DNA of 56,669 nucleotides from Microseira wollei NIES-4236 (GTDB lineage Bacteria; Cyanobacteriota; Cyanobacteriia; Cyanobacteriales; Aerosakkonemataceae). A model generated the notes under the pieces. The model searched no databases and was not told the DNA's origin. It saw only the letters and a program-made list of their open reading frames with translations. The translations under genes and the position numbers were made by a program. This document shows positions 1 through 7,405 of the stretch, one piece after another. The stretch is from assembly GCF_020521235.1 (NCBI RefSeq), contig NZ_BLAY01000049.1, forward strand, positions 1 to 56,669, read 5' to 3'. Positions within the stretch are counted from its first letter, which is position 1. Each line of letters begins with the position of its first letter.

Positions 1-142
1 GTAGGGACACGGCATCATAGATATCTCGGACAAACAGATAACGTTAATCATGCCGTGTCCCAGCTTCTGATTATGGGTAATCGACCGGAAATGATATGAT
101 AGGCGTTTTGCAGCACAAAAGAGCGACCTTGTTTGAGCAAAT
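1..142. repeat. 142-bp direct repeat, copy 1, with inner hairpin
   Basis: Positions 1-142 recur at 244-385 with a single difference (C at 128, T at 371). The left part forms a hairpin: gggacacggcat at 4-15 pairs with atgccgtgtccc at 50-61. The window starts inside or at the edge of this unit, so its true left end is unknown. The hairpin arms belong to the same family as the elements at 4355-4418 and 56537-56600. No coding potential was seen. Confidence 0.9.
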
Positions 143-243
143 TATGTCATTGCTAACCAAATCGAGAGAGGTGGATTTTACCTGGAGAATGATATCATGT
201 CCGTTGAATTGCCCATAATAAAAAAACCTCACCCCTAGGTTGC

Positions 244-385
244 GTAGGGACACGGCATCATAGATATCTCGGACAAACAGATAACGTTAATCATGCCGTG
301 TCCCAGCTTCTGATTATGGGTAATCGACCGGAAATGATATGATAGGCGTTTTGCAGCACAAAAGAGCGACTTTGTTTGAGCAAAT
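244..385. repeat. 142-bp direct repeat, copy 2, with inner hairpin
   Basis: This is the second copy of the repeat at 1-142, 243 bp downstream, and nearly identical to it. Its hairpin arms are at 247-258 and 293-304. The 101 bp between the copies are unrelated to the unit, so this is a dispersed element present twice rather than a simple tandem. An AATTGGT/AATTGAC-type short repeat follows at about 420-450. Confidence 0.9.
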
Positions 386-535
386 CGCCTTGACAGATAA
401 TAGGAATTCGCTGCATTAAGGTTTTGGTAATTGGTAATTGGTAATTGACAGTTTACTCGTGACAATTACCCATTACCAGAATCCACTCCATCTAAAATCT
501 AAAATCTAAACTCAATAAAGTTTGGTAACGTAACG

Positions 536-732
536 CCACGGGGATCTTGACAGTTGTCCCCAATCGGGCTATTGTCTCTGTTTAAGGTTGCTCCAGTTCA
601 ACGACAGCAACCCTTGTCCACCCAAAATCTAGTATCGCTGCCCAATGCCGTAGCAAGCGGCAAAGGACAGCTTGACCCCCAAACTGTGACGAGCAGTGTG
701 GAGGCTAATGGAGAATTTTAACATTTCTCTGT
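536..732 (+). ncRNA. candidate structured RNA or leader, unidentified
   Basis: No gene lies between the repeats and the small gene at 808, but several helices stand out. 540-544 pairs with 557-561 (gggga/tcccc). 586-592 pairs with 606-612 (ggttgct/agcaacc). 615-619 pairs with 665-669 (tgtcc/ggaca), enclosing 646-650 with 658-662 (tgccg/cggca). They are followed by a terminator-like hairpin at 733-775. The layout fits a free-standing small RNA or a 5' leader of the downstream gene. I could not match it to 6S RNA, tmRNA, SRP RNA or a known riboswitch class, so identity and strand are inference. Confidence 0.3.
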
Positions 733-775
733 AGCCACCCTGCTTTGCGCTGCCTGCGGGGTGGCTAGATTTTTT
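733..775 (+). terminator. hairpin plus T-tract upstream of small gene
   Basis: An 8-bp stem (agccaccc at 733-740, gggtggct at 758-765) has a 17-nt loop and is followed by aga and a run of six T. This is the form of a Rho-independent terminator. It ends 32 bp before the start at 808, so it either ends an upstream small RNA or acts as an attenuator for the downstream gene. Confidence 0.55.
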
Positions 776-807
776 GGTTTCCAATCCAAAAAATAGGAGA
801 AAATATC

Positions 808-1080
808 ATGGCAGAAGAGTTTTTGTCAGACTCTACCGGATCTGTGCGTCCAAATTCTGACGCCGGTGAACCCCAACGAGAACGCATCGAGTTTTTGATC
901 GTTGGTACTCGCGAAGGCGTGATGGCAGAAATCCGCAAGTTTTACACAATGGGATTTGCAGAAGTCGATGAATGGAGTCCGGTGACGCCAGTACCCAATT
1001 CGGATCAGGTGATGACTATCCTAGTTCGCTACCGGAAACCAGGAACTACCGATTCATCGACTCGGAGTTCGGGACGATAA
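808..1080 (+). CDS. small conserved-looking protein of unknown function
   Basis: A 90-residue soluble protein. The ATG is preceded by a good Shine-Dalgarno (aggaga, about 7 nt upstream), which supports this start. The first 25 residues are polar and likely disordered. Residues 27-77 look like a compact alpha/beta domain (ERIEFLIVGT near the start, VMTILVRYRK near the end), and the Ser/Thr-rich tail is probably flexible. There is no signal peptide, membrane segment or metal motif. I do not recognise the family. The gene stands alone behind a terminator-like hairpin at 733-775, so it may be controlled by attenuation. Codon use and the ribosome site make a real gene likely. Confidence 0.7.
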   Translation: MAEEFLSDSTGSVRPNSDAGEPQRERIEFLIVGTREGVMAEIRKFYTMGFAEVDEWSPVTPVPNSDQVMTILVRYRKPGTTDSSTRSSGR

Positions 1081-1294
1081 GATCGGGACTGGCGTAAAGA
1101 AACGGGCGATCGCATCCTATCCTATTACCCTCAAACTCCACTTCGCCAAAGCCAAAGTAGTAGGATTTGCGATCGCTCCACAGCCTGGAAAACTCAGCGC
1201 GATCGCATTACCTCCAATATCCCGCCACCTGGAAAGGATGGCTCTATGATATCAACACAACCGACCTACCCTGACAAAGTTTATTTTTTGAGTA
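1081..1294. other. intergenic stretch with HIP1 octamers
   Basis: No gene is visible. The stretch carries several GCGATCGC or near-identical octamers (for example around 1106, 1170 and 1198), the highly iterated palindrome typical of cyanobacterial chromosomes. It leads into the 42-bp tandem array. Confidence 0.6.
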
Positions 1295-1500
1295 AAACAA
1301 CAATGTTGTTGCTTTAAGCTGGAAATTTCGTGCATTAAACAACAATGTTGTTGCTTTAAGCTCGGAAGTTCGTGAGTCAAGCAACAATGTTGTTGCTTTA
1401 AGCTCGAAACTTCGTGAGTCAAGCAATAACGTTGTTGCTTTAAGCTCGAAACTTCGTGAGTAAAACAACAACGTTGTTGCTTTAAGCTCGGAAGTTTCAG
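1295..1500. repeat. 42-bp tandem repeat array, five units
   Basis: Units begin at 1295, 1337, 1379, 1421 and 1463, with exactly 42 bp spacing; the last is incomplete at its right end. Each holds a palindromic core (caacaatgttgttg or caacaacgttgttg) followed by ctttaagctcg and a variable half. Because 42 is divisible by three, the reverse strand is open through the array and would read as a 14-residue repeat. No ribosome site or family resemblance supports translation, so I treat it as DNA repeat. The array lies 140 bp upstream of the carotenoid oxygenase gene. Confidence 0.9.
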
Positions 1501-1637
1501 TTTCCGATGAGAACGTTTTGGTTTAAAACGAGAATTTCTGAGTCTGGGGTAACGACTGACTTGATGTTGAGAGCGAACGCAATTGGTTTAGTTACGCTAG
1601 TCTATAGTGCAATTTCTTCATCCACAAAACGATCTTC

Positions 1638-3020
1638 ATGACCGCAGTACTAAGCAATCCCTATCTAGAAGGCAACTTTGCCCCCGTACAATCGGAAATT
1701 ACCGCAGATGACCTGCAAGTAATTGGCACACTACCCGCCGAACTCAACGGTACGTTCGTGCGTAATGGTCCTAATCCCCAGTTTCCCCCCAAAGGTAGGT
1801 ATCACTGGTTTGATGGAGATGGTATGTTGCACGGCGTTCAGATTGGTAACGGTAAAGCAACCTATCGCAACCGTTACATCCAAACGCCAGGATGGAAAAT
1901 CGAACGCGATGCAGGTCATGCTATCTGGACGGGACTCCTAGAACCTGCACAGATGGATAATCCTTATGGTCCTTATAAAAATGTCGCCCATACAGCCTTA
2001 GTTTGGCACGATAATCGCTTGCTGGCACTTTGGGAAGGCGGCGAACCTCACAGCATCGAAGTACCCAGTTTAGAAACTGTCGGATCGTACACCTACGGAG
2101 GTAATTTAAAATCGCCCTTTACCGCCCATCCTAAAGTCGATCCAGTCACTGGGGAAATGATGTTTTTTGGCTACTCTTTACCACAGCCACCTTACCTGCA
2201 ATATAGCGTTGTTTCCCCAGAAGGTAAGCTGTTGCAAACGGTGCCGATTGATTTACCAGTCGGGGTGATGATGCACGATTTTGCCATCACCGAAAACTAC
2301 ACGATTTTTATGGATTTACCCCTCACCTTCCGAAGGGAAAGGATGCAACGGGGCGAACCCGCTTTTATGTTTGAAAAAGATACTCCCAGTCGCTTTGGCA
2401 TCCTGCCGCGTTTGGGAGATAACAGCAGCATCCGCTGGTTTGAAGCACCCGCCTGTTATGTTTTTCATACCTTAAATGCCTATGAAGATGGGGATGAAAT
2501 TGTCCTGATCGCTTGTCGGATGCAAGGCACTTCCATACTAGGTGCTACCGCAGCAGTCGAAGACAGCACTAGCGATATTCCCTTATTGCATCGGTGGCGG
2601 TTCAATCTCAGAACGGGGGCAGTCGTGGAAGCATCTTTAGATGACATTCCTGGGGAATTTCCCCGCGTAAACGAGCAATATTTGGGTCGGACGACGCGAT
2701 ACGGCTATACAGGAAGGATGGCAAAAAGTTCGATGCCATTGTTTGATGGTTTAATTAAGTACGACTTTGTTAAAGGTAACTCCCAAACTCATGAATTTGG
2801 GCGGGGACGTTACGGGGGTGAAGCTGTATTTGCACCGCGAAAAGGAGCGACAGATGAAGATGATGGTTGGTTGATAACCTTTGTTTACGATGAGGAGAAA
2901 GAATCTTCCCAATTAGTAGTAGTTAGTGGCAAAGATATTGCTGCTGAACCCGTCGCCAGAATTAAGATGCCTCAACGAGTGCCTTACGGGTTCCACGGTA
3001 CTTGGATTGATGGGGTATAG
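1638..3020 (+). CDS. carotenoid cleavage oxygenase (RPE65 family)
   Basis: A 460-residue member of the carotenoid/apocarotenoid oxygenase family, non-haem iron(II) enzymes that cleave a polyene double bond with O2 to give aldehydes. The four histidines that hold the iron are visible at about 164 (FTAHPK), 213 (MMHDFAITEN), 277 (YVFHTLNAYEDGDEIV) and 453 (YGFHGTW). The N-terminal NGTFVRNGPNP and FDGDGMLHG motifs are also typical. Length and motifs fit a complete, active, single-domain seven-bladed propeller. Known cyanobacterial members act on apocarotenals (retinal-forming) or on bicyclic carotenoids; the substrate here cannot be fixed from sequence. The gene is monocistronic, with a 42-bp repeat array upstream and a small hairpin repeat downstream. 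Confidence 0.95.
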   Translation: MTAVLSNPYLEGNFAPVQSEITADDLQVIGTLPAELNGTFVRNGPNPQFPPKGRYHWFDGDGMLHGVQIGNGKATYRNRYIQTPGWKIERDAGHAIWTGLLEPAQMDNPYGPYKNVAHTALVWHDNRLLALWEGGEPHSIEVPSLETVGSYTYGGNLKSPFTAHPKVDPVTGEMMFFGYSLPQPPYLQYSVVSPEGKLLQTVPIDLPVGVMMHDFAITENYTIFMDLPLTFRRERMQRGEPAFMFEKDTPSRFGILPRLGDNSSIRWFEAPACYVFHTLNAYEDGDEIVLIACRMQGTSILGATAAVEDSTSDIPLLHRWRFNLRTGAVVEASLDDIPGEFPRVNEQYLGRTTRYGYTGRMAKSSMPLFDGLIKYDFVKGNSQTHEFGRGRYGGEAVFAPRKGATDEDDGWLITFVYDEEKESSQLVVVSGKDIAAEPVARIKMPQRVPYGFHGTWIDGV

Positions 3021-3027
3021 ATGTAGA

Positions 3028-3062
3028 TGTAGGGTGCGTTAGGCGCTAGCCGTAACGCACCT
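3028..3062. repeat. short inverted repeat (GTGCGTTA/TAACGCAC)
   Basis: gtgcgtta and taacgcac flank a short loop just after the carotenoid oxygenase stop codon. The same GTGCGTTA/TAACGCAC motif recurs near 7159-7170 and 42940-42968. It is a short dispersed palindrome; it could also end transcription of the oxygenase gene, though no T-tract follows. Confidence 0.6.
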
Positions 3063-3295
3063 AGATCTAGTATCTAGGCGATCAAAGCTTTTTGCCTCAA
3101 AAATACTGATGCTAGCGATCGCACCTTCTCCTAGGGCGATCGCATGGTTCAACCCTACGTATATTCATTCAGTCTGCCAACAAATCTCAGTACATTTATG
3201 CAAATATTCCTCAAGCGATCGCAAATTTCACGCTTTAGCTGAGAGATCTCTGTTAAATTTATTCCTAATGCTAAGAAATGATCAAGTTTAAGTAA

Positions 3296-4303
3296 AATTT
3301 CTCATCAGATTTCAGCAATGCCTGTAGCAGCAACGTCTACACTACAGGCTATTTCTTGAGCAGTGCCACTTTCGGTAGTACGACCCTGACTGCTAGAGGC
3401 GATGACATCTTCGTCACCAAACTCAATAGCGATGGTAGCGTCGCCTGGGCGAAAAGTTGCGGCAGCAGTAATAACGACTACGGCTATAGCATCGCCACCA
3501 ACAATAGCGGCAACGTCTACACTACAGGCTGTTTCAATGGCAGTGCCACTTTCGGTAGTACGACCCTGACTTCCCATGAAGGCAGCATCTTCGTCACCAA
3601 ACAGGGAACGGCTACACTCCCCGTCATCATCACCCCAGGCACCAACCCCAACGAAAGTGGCCCCACCAACGGCAGCTTCACCATCAGCTTAAATAACGGA
3701 AGGGACTTGTTGTTTGGCGGGACGGACAACGATCTGCTTTTCGGCAATCAAGGTAACGATACTCTCGTCGGCGATGACGGTAAAGATACGCTACGCGGCG
3801 GTCAAAATGATGACATCGCGTTTGGGGATGCGGCGGATGATGTGCTGTATGGCGATCAGGGGAACGATAGTTTGTGCGGTGGCGATGGCAACGATACGAT
3901 GTCCGGCGGTAACGGCAGCATCCCCATCGTCGATAATGGCGAACCAGATTGGCTGTGCGGCGGCAAAGCGCATGACTTGTTATTCGGCAACGAAGGGCGA
4001 GACAATCTCAACGGCGATGAAGGCGACGATACCCTATACGGCGGTAAAGATCATGACATCATTACCGGCGGTACTGGAAATGATTGGTTGTTCGGGGATC
4101 TCGGTCAAGATCAGTTGCGAGGCGGGGAAGGACGGGACTTCTTTGCTTTGGCAAGGGGTCAAGGTGCAGATGTAATTCTCGATTTTACCGATGGCAACGG
4201 TAGTGCTTTGATTGGGGTAAAAAATAGCAGCGAAATTCTGGCAGTTTTATCGGGAGTTCAGGTTAGTTTGCTGGGACAGCAGGATTTTGTTTGGTTTGTT
4301 TAA
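3296..4303 (+). pseudogene. 5'-truncated RTX/beta-propeller-repeat protein gene
   Basis: The frame is open from 3296, just after an in-frame TAA at 3293, and has no ATG. The first possible start is a TTG at 3356 inside a repeat. From the first codons it reads straight into SBBP-like propeller repeats (GNVYTTG..., SATFGSTTLT, IFVTK; two copies plus a partial one). A linker and then about 130 residues of glycine/aspartate-rich hemolysin-type calcium-binding nonapeptides (GGxGxDxLxG) follow, with a C-terminal secretion-type tail (DFTDGNG, ending QDFVWFV). Family members start with many more propeller repeats, so the 5' part was probably lost. The intact C-terminus means a type I secretion signal may remain, but without a start and ribosome site expression is doubtful. 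Confidence 0.7.
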
Positions 4304-4354
4304 GATGGCGATCGCTGGGGTATCATATCGAATCCGGTTGTATCTGAATCATTC

Positions 4355-4418
4355 GTAGGGGCACGGCAACCGAAGAACTTTGCGCTGGCGACAAAGCTTA
4401 CTGATGCCGTGCCCCTAC
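4355..4418. repeat. hairpin element, GTAGGGGCACGGCA arms
   Basis: Arms gtaggggcacggca (4355-4368) and tgccgtgcccctac (4405-4418) are perfect inverted repeats around a 36-nt centre. Related copies lie at 4-61, 247-304, about 19550-19613 (degenerate) and 56537-56600, and one is cut by the right edge near 56634. This is a dispersed non-autonomous palindromic element. Confidence 0.85.
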
Positions 4419-4453
4419 GGTTTCGTTTCTCAACCTCACCTACAACTGTTATG

Positions 4454-5164
4454 CTAGCTGGGGGGCGATAGAAACGTAGCTGGTGTTGCATAGGGCAAGT
4501 GTAATGCGGCTGTATGTCCTAGTTTTTTATCCTCAGAAAAGTAAGGCTCCTGGATGGGTTTGCTAACGAAGTTGCGGACTTCCATGTTAAAAAAAGCGCC
4601 GTCGTGGAAAATTATATTAATGCTCTTAACTTTAACGTCGGTTCGGAGTCTTTGAATGTGAGCCGCAAATGAAGGCCATAAATCGGCGCAATCTTCAGGT
4701 AAAGGTGCGAGTCGAGAGTGAAGATTGCCACAGATGCAAACTACTTTATTATTTGGAAAAAGCTGATGCCATTGTGCGAGCAAGTTCTCAGCCATACCCA
4801 AATCGCGCTCGCTTCAATTCATCACCTCAGTCGAGCTAGATATATCAAAGCAAATTATCTGCCAGCCAGCCATAATTGCATTCTGGGCAAAGCTGAGAAC
4901 TTGTTGATTGCCCCTACCATCTAAAGAGGGATGAGTAAAGAAGTCTGGGATATCGTTGGTTTCTCCAGTTGCCCAACGGTGCAGCATTTATTGTTGCGAA
5001 ATGCTGATTTCAAGAACAATCGCGCGATAGTTCAACCGATAAAAATCATCCAGAAGTGATGCGATCGCCAGGGTAAATTCTTGGGTTCCATGTATGTCGC
5101 CGAAGCGCAAGATGTCGCTTTCTTCAGCTAGGGACAGGATGCTGTTGATTGTGTCTGAATTCAT
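4454..5164 (-). pseudogene. ChaN/erythromycin-esterase-like gene with two nonsense codons
   Basis: Reading the minus strand from ATG at 5164 gives one continuous frame of 236 codons broken only by a TAA at 4988-4990 (codon 59) and a TGA at 4814-4816 (codon 117). The first part reads ILRFGDIHGTQEFT and later IVLEIS, matching the G-[DE]-x-H-G-T and VLE strands of the ChaN-like/erythromycin-esterase-like fold. The last 115 codons contain VVCICGNLHSRL and end near the stop at 4454. Since all three segments stay in one frame and make one fold, this is a recent pseudogene (or a sequence with two errors) rather than three small genes. A downstream TTG/ATG could still yield only the last half. Function of the intact family here is unknown. 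Confidence 0.75.
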
Positions 5165-5403
5165 TTAGAAATGCTCGTGTTTATGCAGTTAAATTTAGGT
5201 GCGTTAGGTACTGGCATACAACCTCACAAGTTGGGTTTCGGACCAGGGGCCCAACCTAAAACTATAACGGCTGCGATCTACAACCTCCAAGTTATAACTT
5301 TTGCCAACAACCCCGACACAAAGGCAGATGCAGAATCCCTGGTACAAATAGGTACAATCGACATTGCAAGGAAAGATCCGCAGTGTGAAGGGAAACCGCG
5401 AGT

Positions 5404-7005
5404 ATGGAATTTGTGTCCGATCCGCCAATCGATGTTAAAATCCGCAAAATGAAGGAGCGAGTGCGCTGGCAAGAACCGAGTTTGGTCAAACGGGGTATCG
5501 ATCAAACCCGTATGGTAATACAAGATGGCGCGGCGGACGATCCAGAATTTTCCTTTTTAGTTATAGGCGATAGTGGGTCCGGCGCCCACGGGGGAGATAA
5601 CCCCCAGCGACGAGTTGCCCAACTGATGTTGCAACACGGCGGGGGTTGCCGTTTTGTCCTCCACACGGGGGATGTGATTTATCTAGTGGGTTCTAGCGAG
5701 TATTACCTGCAAAATTTTATTCAGCCTTACCAGGAGTTTTTGGTCGGTGGGGAAGAACCGAAACTGATTGATAGCGATCGCATGATCTTCAAGTTACCCT
5801 TTCTCCCCGTCCCCGGCAATCACGATTATTACGATTTGCCCATCTTGTATGGTGTCCTAGCACAAGCAACTTGGCCTTTGCGCCGCCTGTTGCGCTCTAC
5901 AATCGATTTGGATGTTGGTTGGCACGGTTCGTTTCAAGGCAGAGCCTATTCTAAGGCATTTCTTGATTACCTGCTGGCGTTCAATAATGAAGGGGAATTA
6001 AGCCGTCATTTAGATAGTCATTACACGGCTAGTACCGACACGGGACGCTGTCTAGTTTATCAACCCGGACGCTTTACTCGGCTACCTAACCGCTATTACA
6101 CGTTTCGTTATGGCGGCATCGATTTTTTTGCCCTCGACTCGAATACGTTTAACGCACCCGCACCCCTACCCAATACTAAAGAAGGGGAACGCTACCGCCG
6201 CGAGTTAAACCAACTCAAAGATGACTTGGAACGGGAAAAATTGGAAATCCTCGAAGCATCTGCCCAGCTTAATCCCGACTCCCCCGAAGATGCCGAACAA
6301 CTCGACGATTTGCGCGCGAAATTAGAGCAAATTGATGAAGTTACGATTGATATTGAGAAACAATTGGTAGCCGATGACCAAACTACCACGGATTTTGAAC
6401 AATTGGAATGGTTGCGGCGAAGGCTAATCGAATCTTGGCATACAAAAGAAGTGCGCGGGCGCGTGGTTTATTTTCACCATCCCCCCTACGTAACTGAAGC
6501 AACAAAGTGGCATCAAGCACAAACCCTAGCGGTGCGTCATCGCATTCGTTGGGTGTTGGATGGAGTAGCGAAAGAGGTGGGAAATCTTGCCCAAGATCGT
6601 CCAATTGTAGATTTATTATTGAGCGGTCACGCCCACTGTTTGGAATATCTTCGCACCGGGAATACCGGATATGCCGATTCTCATTTAAACTGGATTGTTT
6701 GCGGGGGTAGCGGTCACAGTTTGCGCCGTCAGCGGACAGAAGGGCCTCAATTGATGGAAACTTTTAGAGAAGGGGAGGAACAGCGCAGTCTTAAAGTAGC
6801 GGATTCTTTACTTTTTGTCGGACGCAGCGGTCAAGGATTGCAAAAGCGACGCCCTTATTCTTGTTTGCGAATAGACATGTTTGACGGGTGTCCGCCTAAG
6901 TTTGTTGTCCGACCTTTGATTGCCGAATTATCTCAAAGAAAGTGGAGCGCTCGCCAACTCGATCCCTTTACTATTTTAAATACCTCCCCCAACCCCATCC
7001 GCTGA
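5404..7005 (+). CDS. calcineurin-like metallophosphoesterase with coiled-coil insert
   Basis: A 533-residue protein with the full set of metallophosphoesterase motifs: GDSGSG (55-60), TGD (88-90), GNHD (138-141), HHPP (358-361) and GHAH (408-411). These bind a dinuclear metal centre and hydrolyse phosphoesters. Between the GNHD and HHPP blocks is a charged, leucine-heptad stretch (about 261-345) predicted to be a coiled coil, an unusual insertion for this fold. No signal peptide is seen, so it is likely cytoplasmic. The start at 5404 is chosen for the upstream gaaggga; other starts are possible. It is divergent from the pseudogene at 4454-5164 and probably single-gene. Substrate unknown. Confidence 0.85.
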   Translation: MEFVSDPPIDVKIRKMKERVRWQEPSLVKRGIDQTRMVIQDGAADDPEFSFLVIGDSGSGAHGGDNPQRRVAQLMLQHGGGCRFVLHTGDVIYLVGSSEYYLQNFIQPYQEFLVGGEEPKLIDSDRMIFKLPFLPVPGNHDYYDLPILYGVLAQATWPLRRLLRSTIDLDVGWHGSFQGRAYSKAFLDYLLAFNNEGELSRHLDSHYTASTDTGRCLVYQPGRFTRLPNRYYTFRYGGIDFFALDSNTFNAPAPLPNTKEGERYRRELNQLKDDLEREKLEILEASAQLNPDSPEDAEQLDDLRAKLEQIDEVTIDIEKQLVADDQTTTDFEQLEWLRRRLIESWHTKEVRGRVVYFHHPPYVTEATKWHQAQTLAVRHRIRWVLDGVAKEVGNLAQDRPIVDLLLSGHAHCLEYLRTGNTGYADSHLNWIVCGGSGHSLRRQRTEGPQLMETFREGEEQRSLKVADSLLFVGRSGQGLQKRRPYSCLRIDMFDGCPPKFVVRPLIAELSQRKWSARQLDPFTILNTSPNPIR

Positions 7006-7405
7006 TATCATGTCCGCTGGCGAAAGGTAGCGTTAGGTTTAGGGTGAGCAGGTGGGCAGGTGGGAGGGAAAAAAACAGCTTTTCGCACAATCGACTATAT
7101 ACAACCGATACCTAAGGACATGATATTATGGTGCGATTATGGTGCCGTACTCTGCGGGCTAACGCACCCTACACATACTTGCAATCTGCTCAGTAATTAT
7201 TGACTGTTTCTTTTTTATTTAGCCATTAGCGATTAGCTATTAGCAGTTACACAACCGTTGCTATTGGACATGATATTATGGTGCCGTACTCTGCGCGAAG
7301 AGATCGCCCTACATATACAGGACTTAAGCACTAAGAGGCCAGAAACCGCGTGTAGGGGCAATTAGCAATTAGCAATTAGCAATTACCAATTACCAATTGA
7401 CTCAC
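7006..7405. repeat. intergenic patchwork of short repeats
   Basis: No gene is visible in these 400 bp. The motif acaaccg-N-ggacatgatattatggtgc occurs twice (about 7101-7131 and 7250-7284), each time running into gccgtactctgcg. Between and after them are heptamer-type repeats (attagccattagcgattag near 7222; caattag/caattac copies at 7360-7398). The inverted form of the ggacatgatatt motif appears at 7006-7018 and near 191-200. Confidence 0.8.

Noticed and set aside
1244-1471. Minus-strand open frame of 14-residue repeats
   Set aside because: It is only the translation of the 42-bp DNA repeat. No ribosome site, no family, start and end fall inside the array.
3109-3291. Plus-strand frame of 60 codons after the carotenoid oxygenase
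   Set aside because: It runs through HIP1 octamers with no ribosome site and no resemblance to known proteins.
3714-4175. Long alternative frame inside the RTX gene
   Set aside because: It is open because of the Gly/Asp-rich repeat structure of the main frame; product is unlike any protein.
5171-5452. Frame of 93 codons before the metallophosphoesterase
   Set aside because: It overlaps the real gene start in another frame and has no ribosome site.
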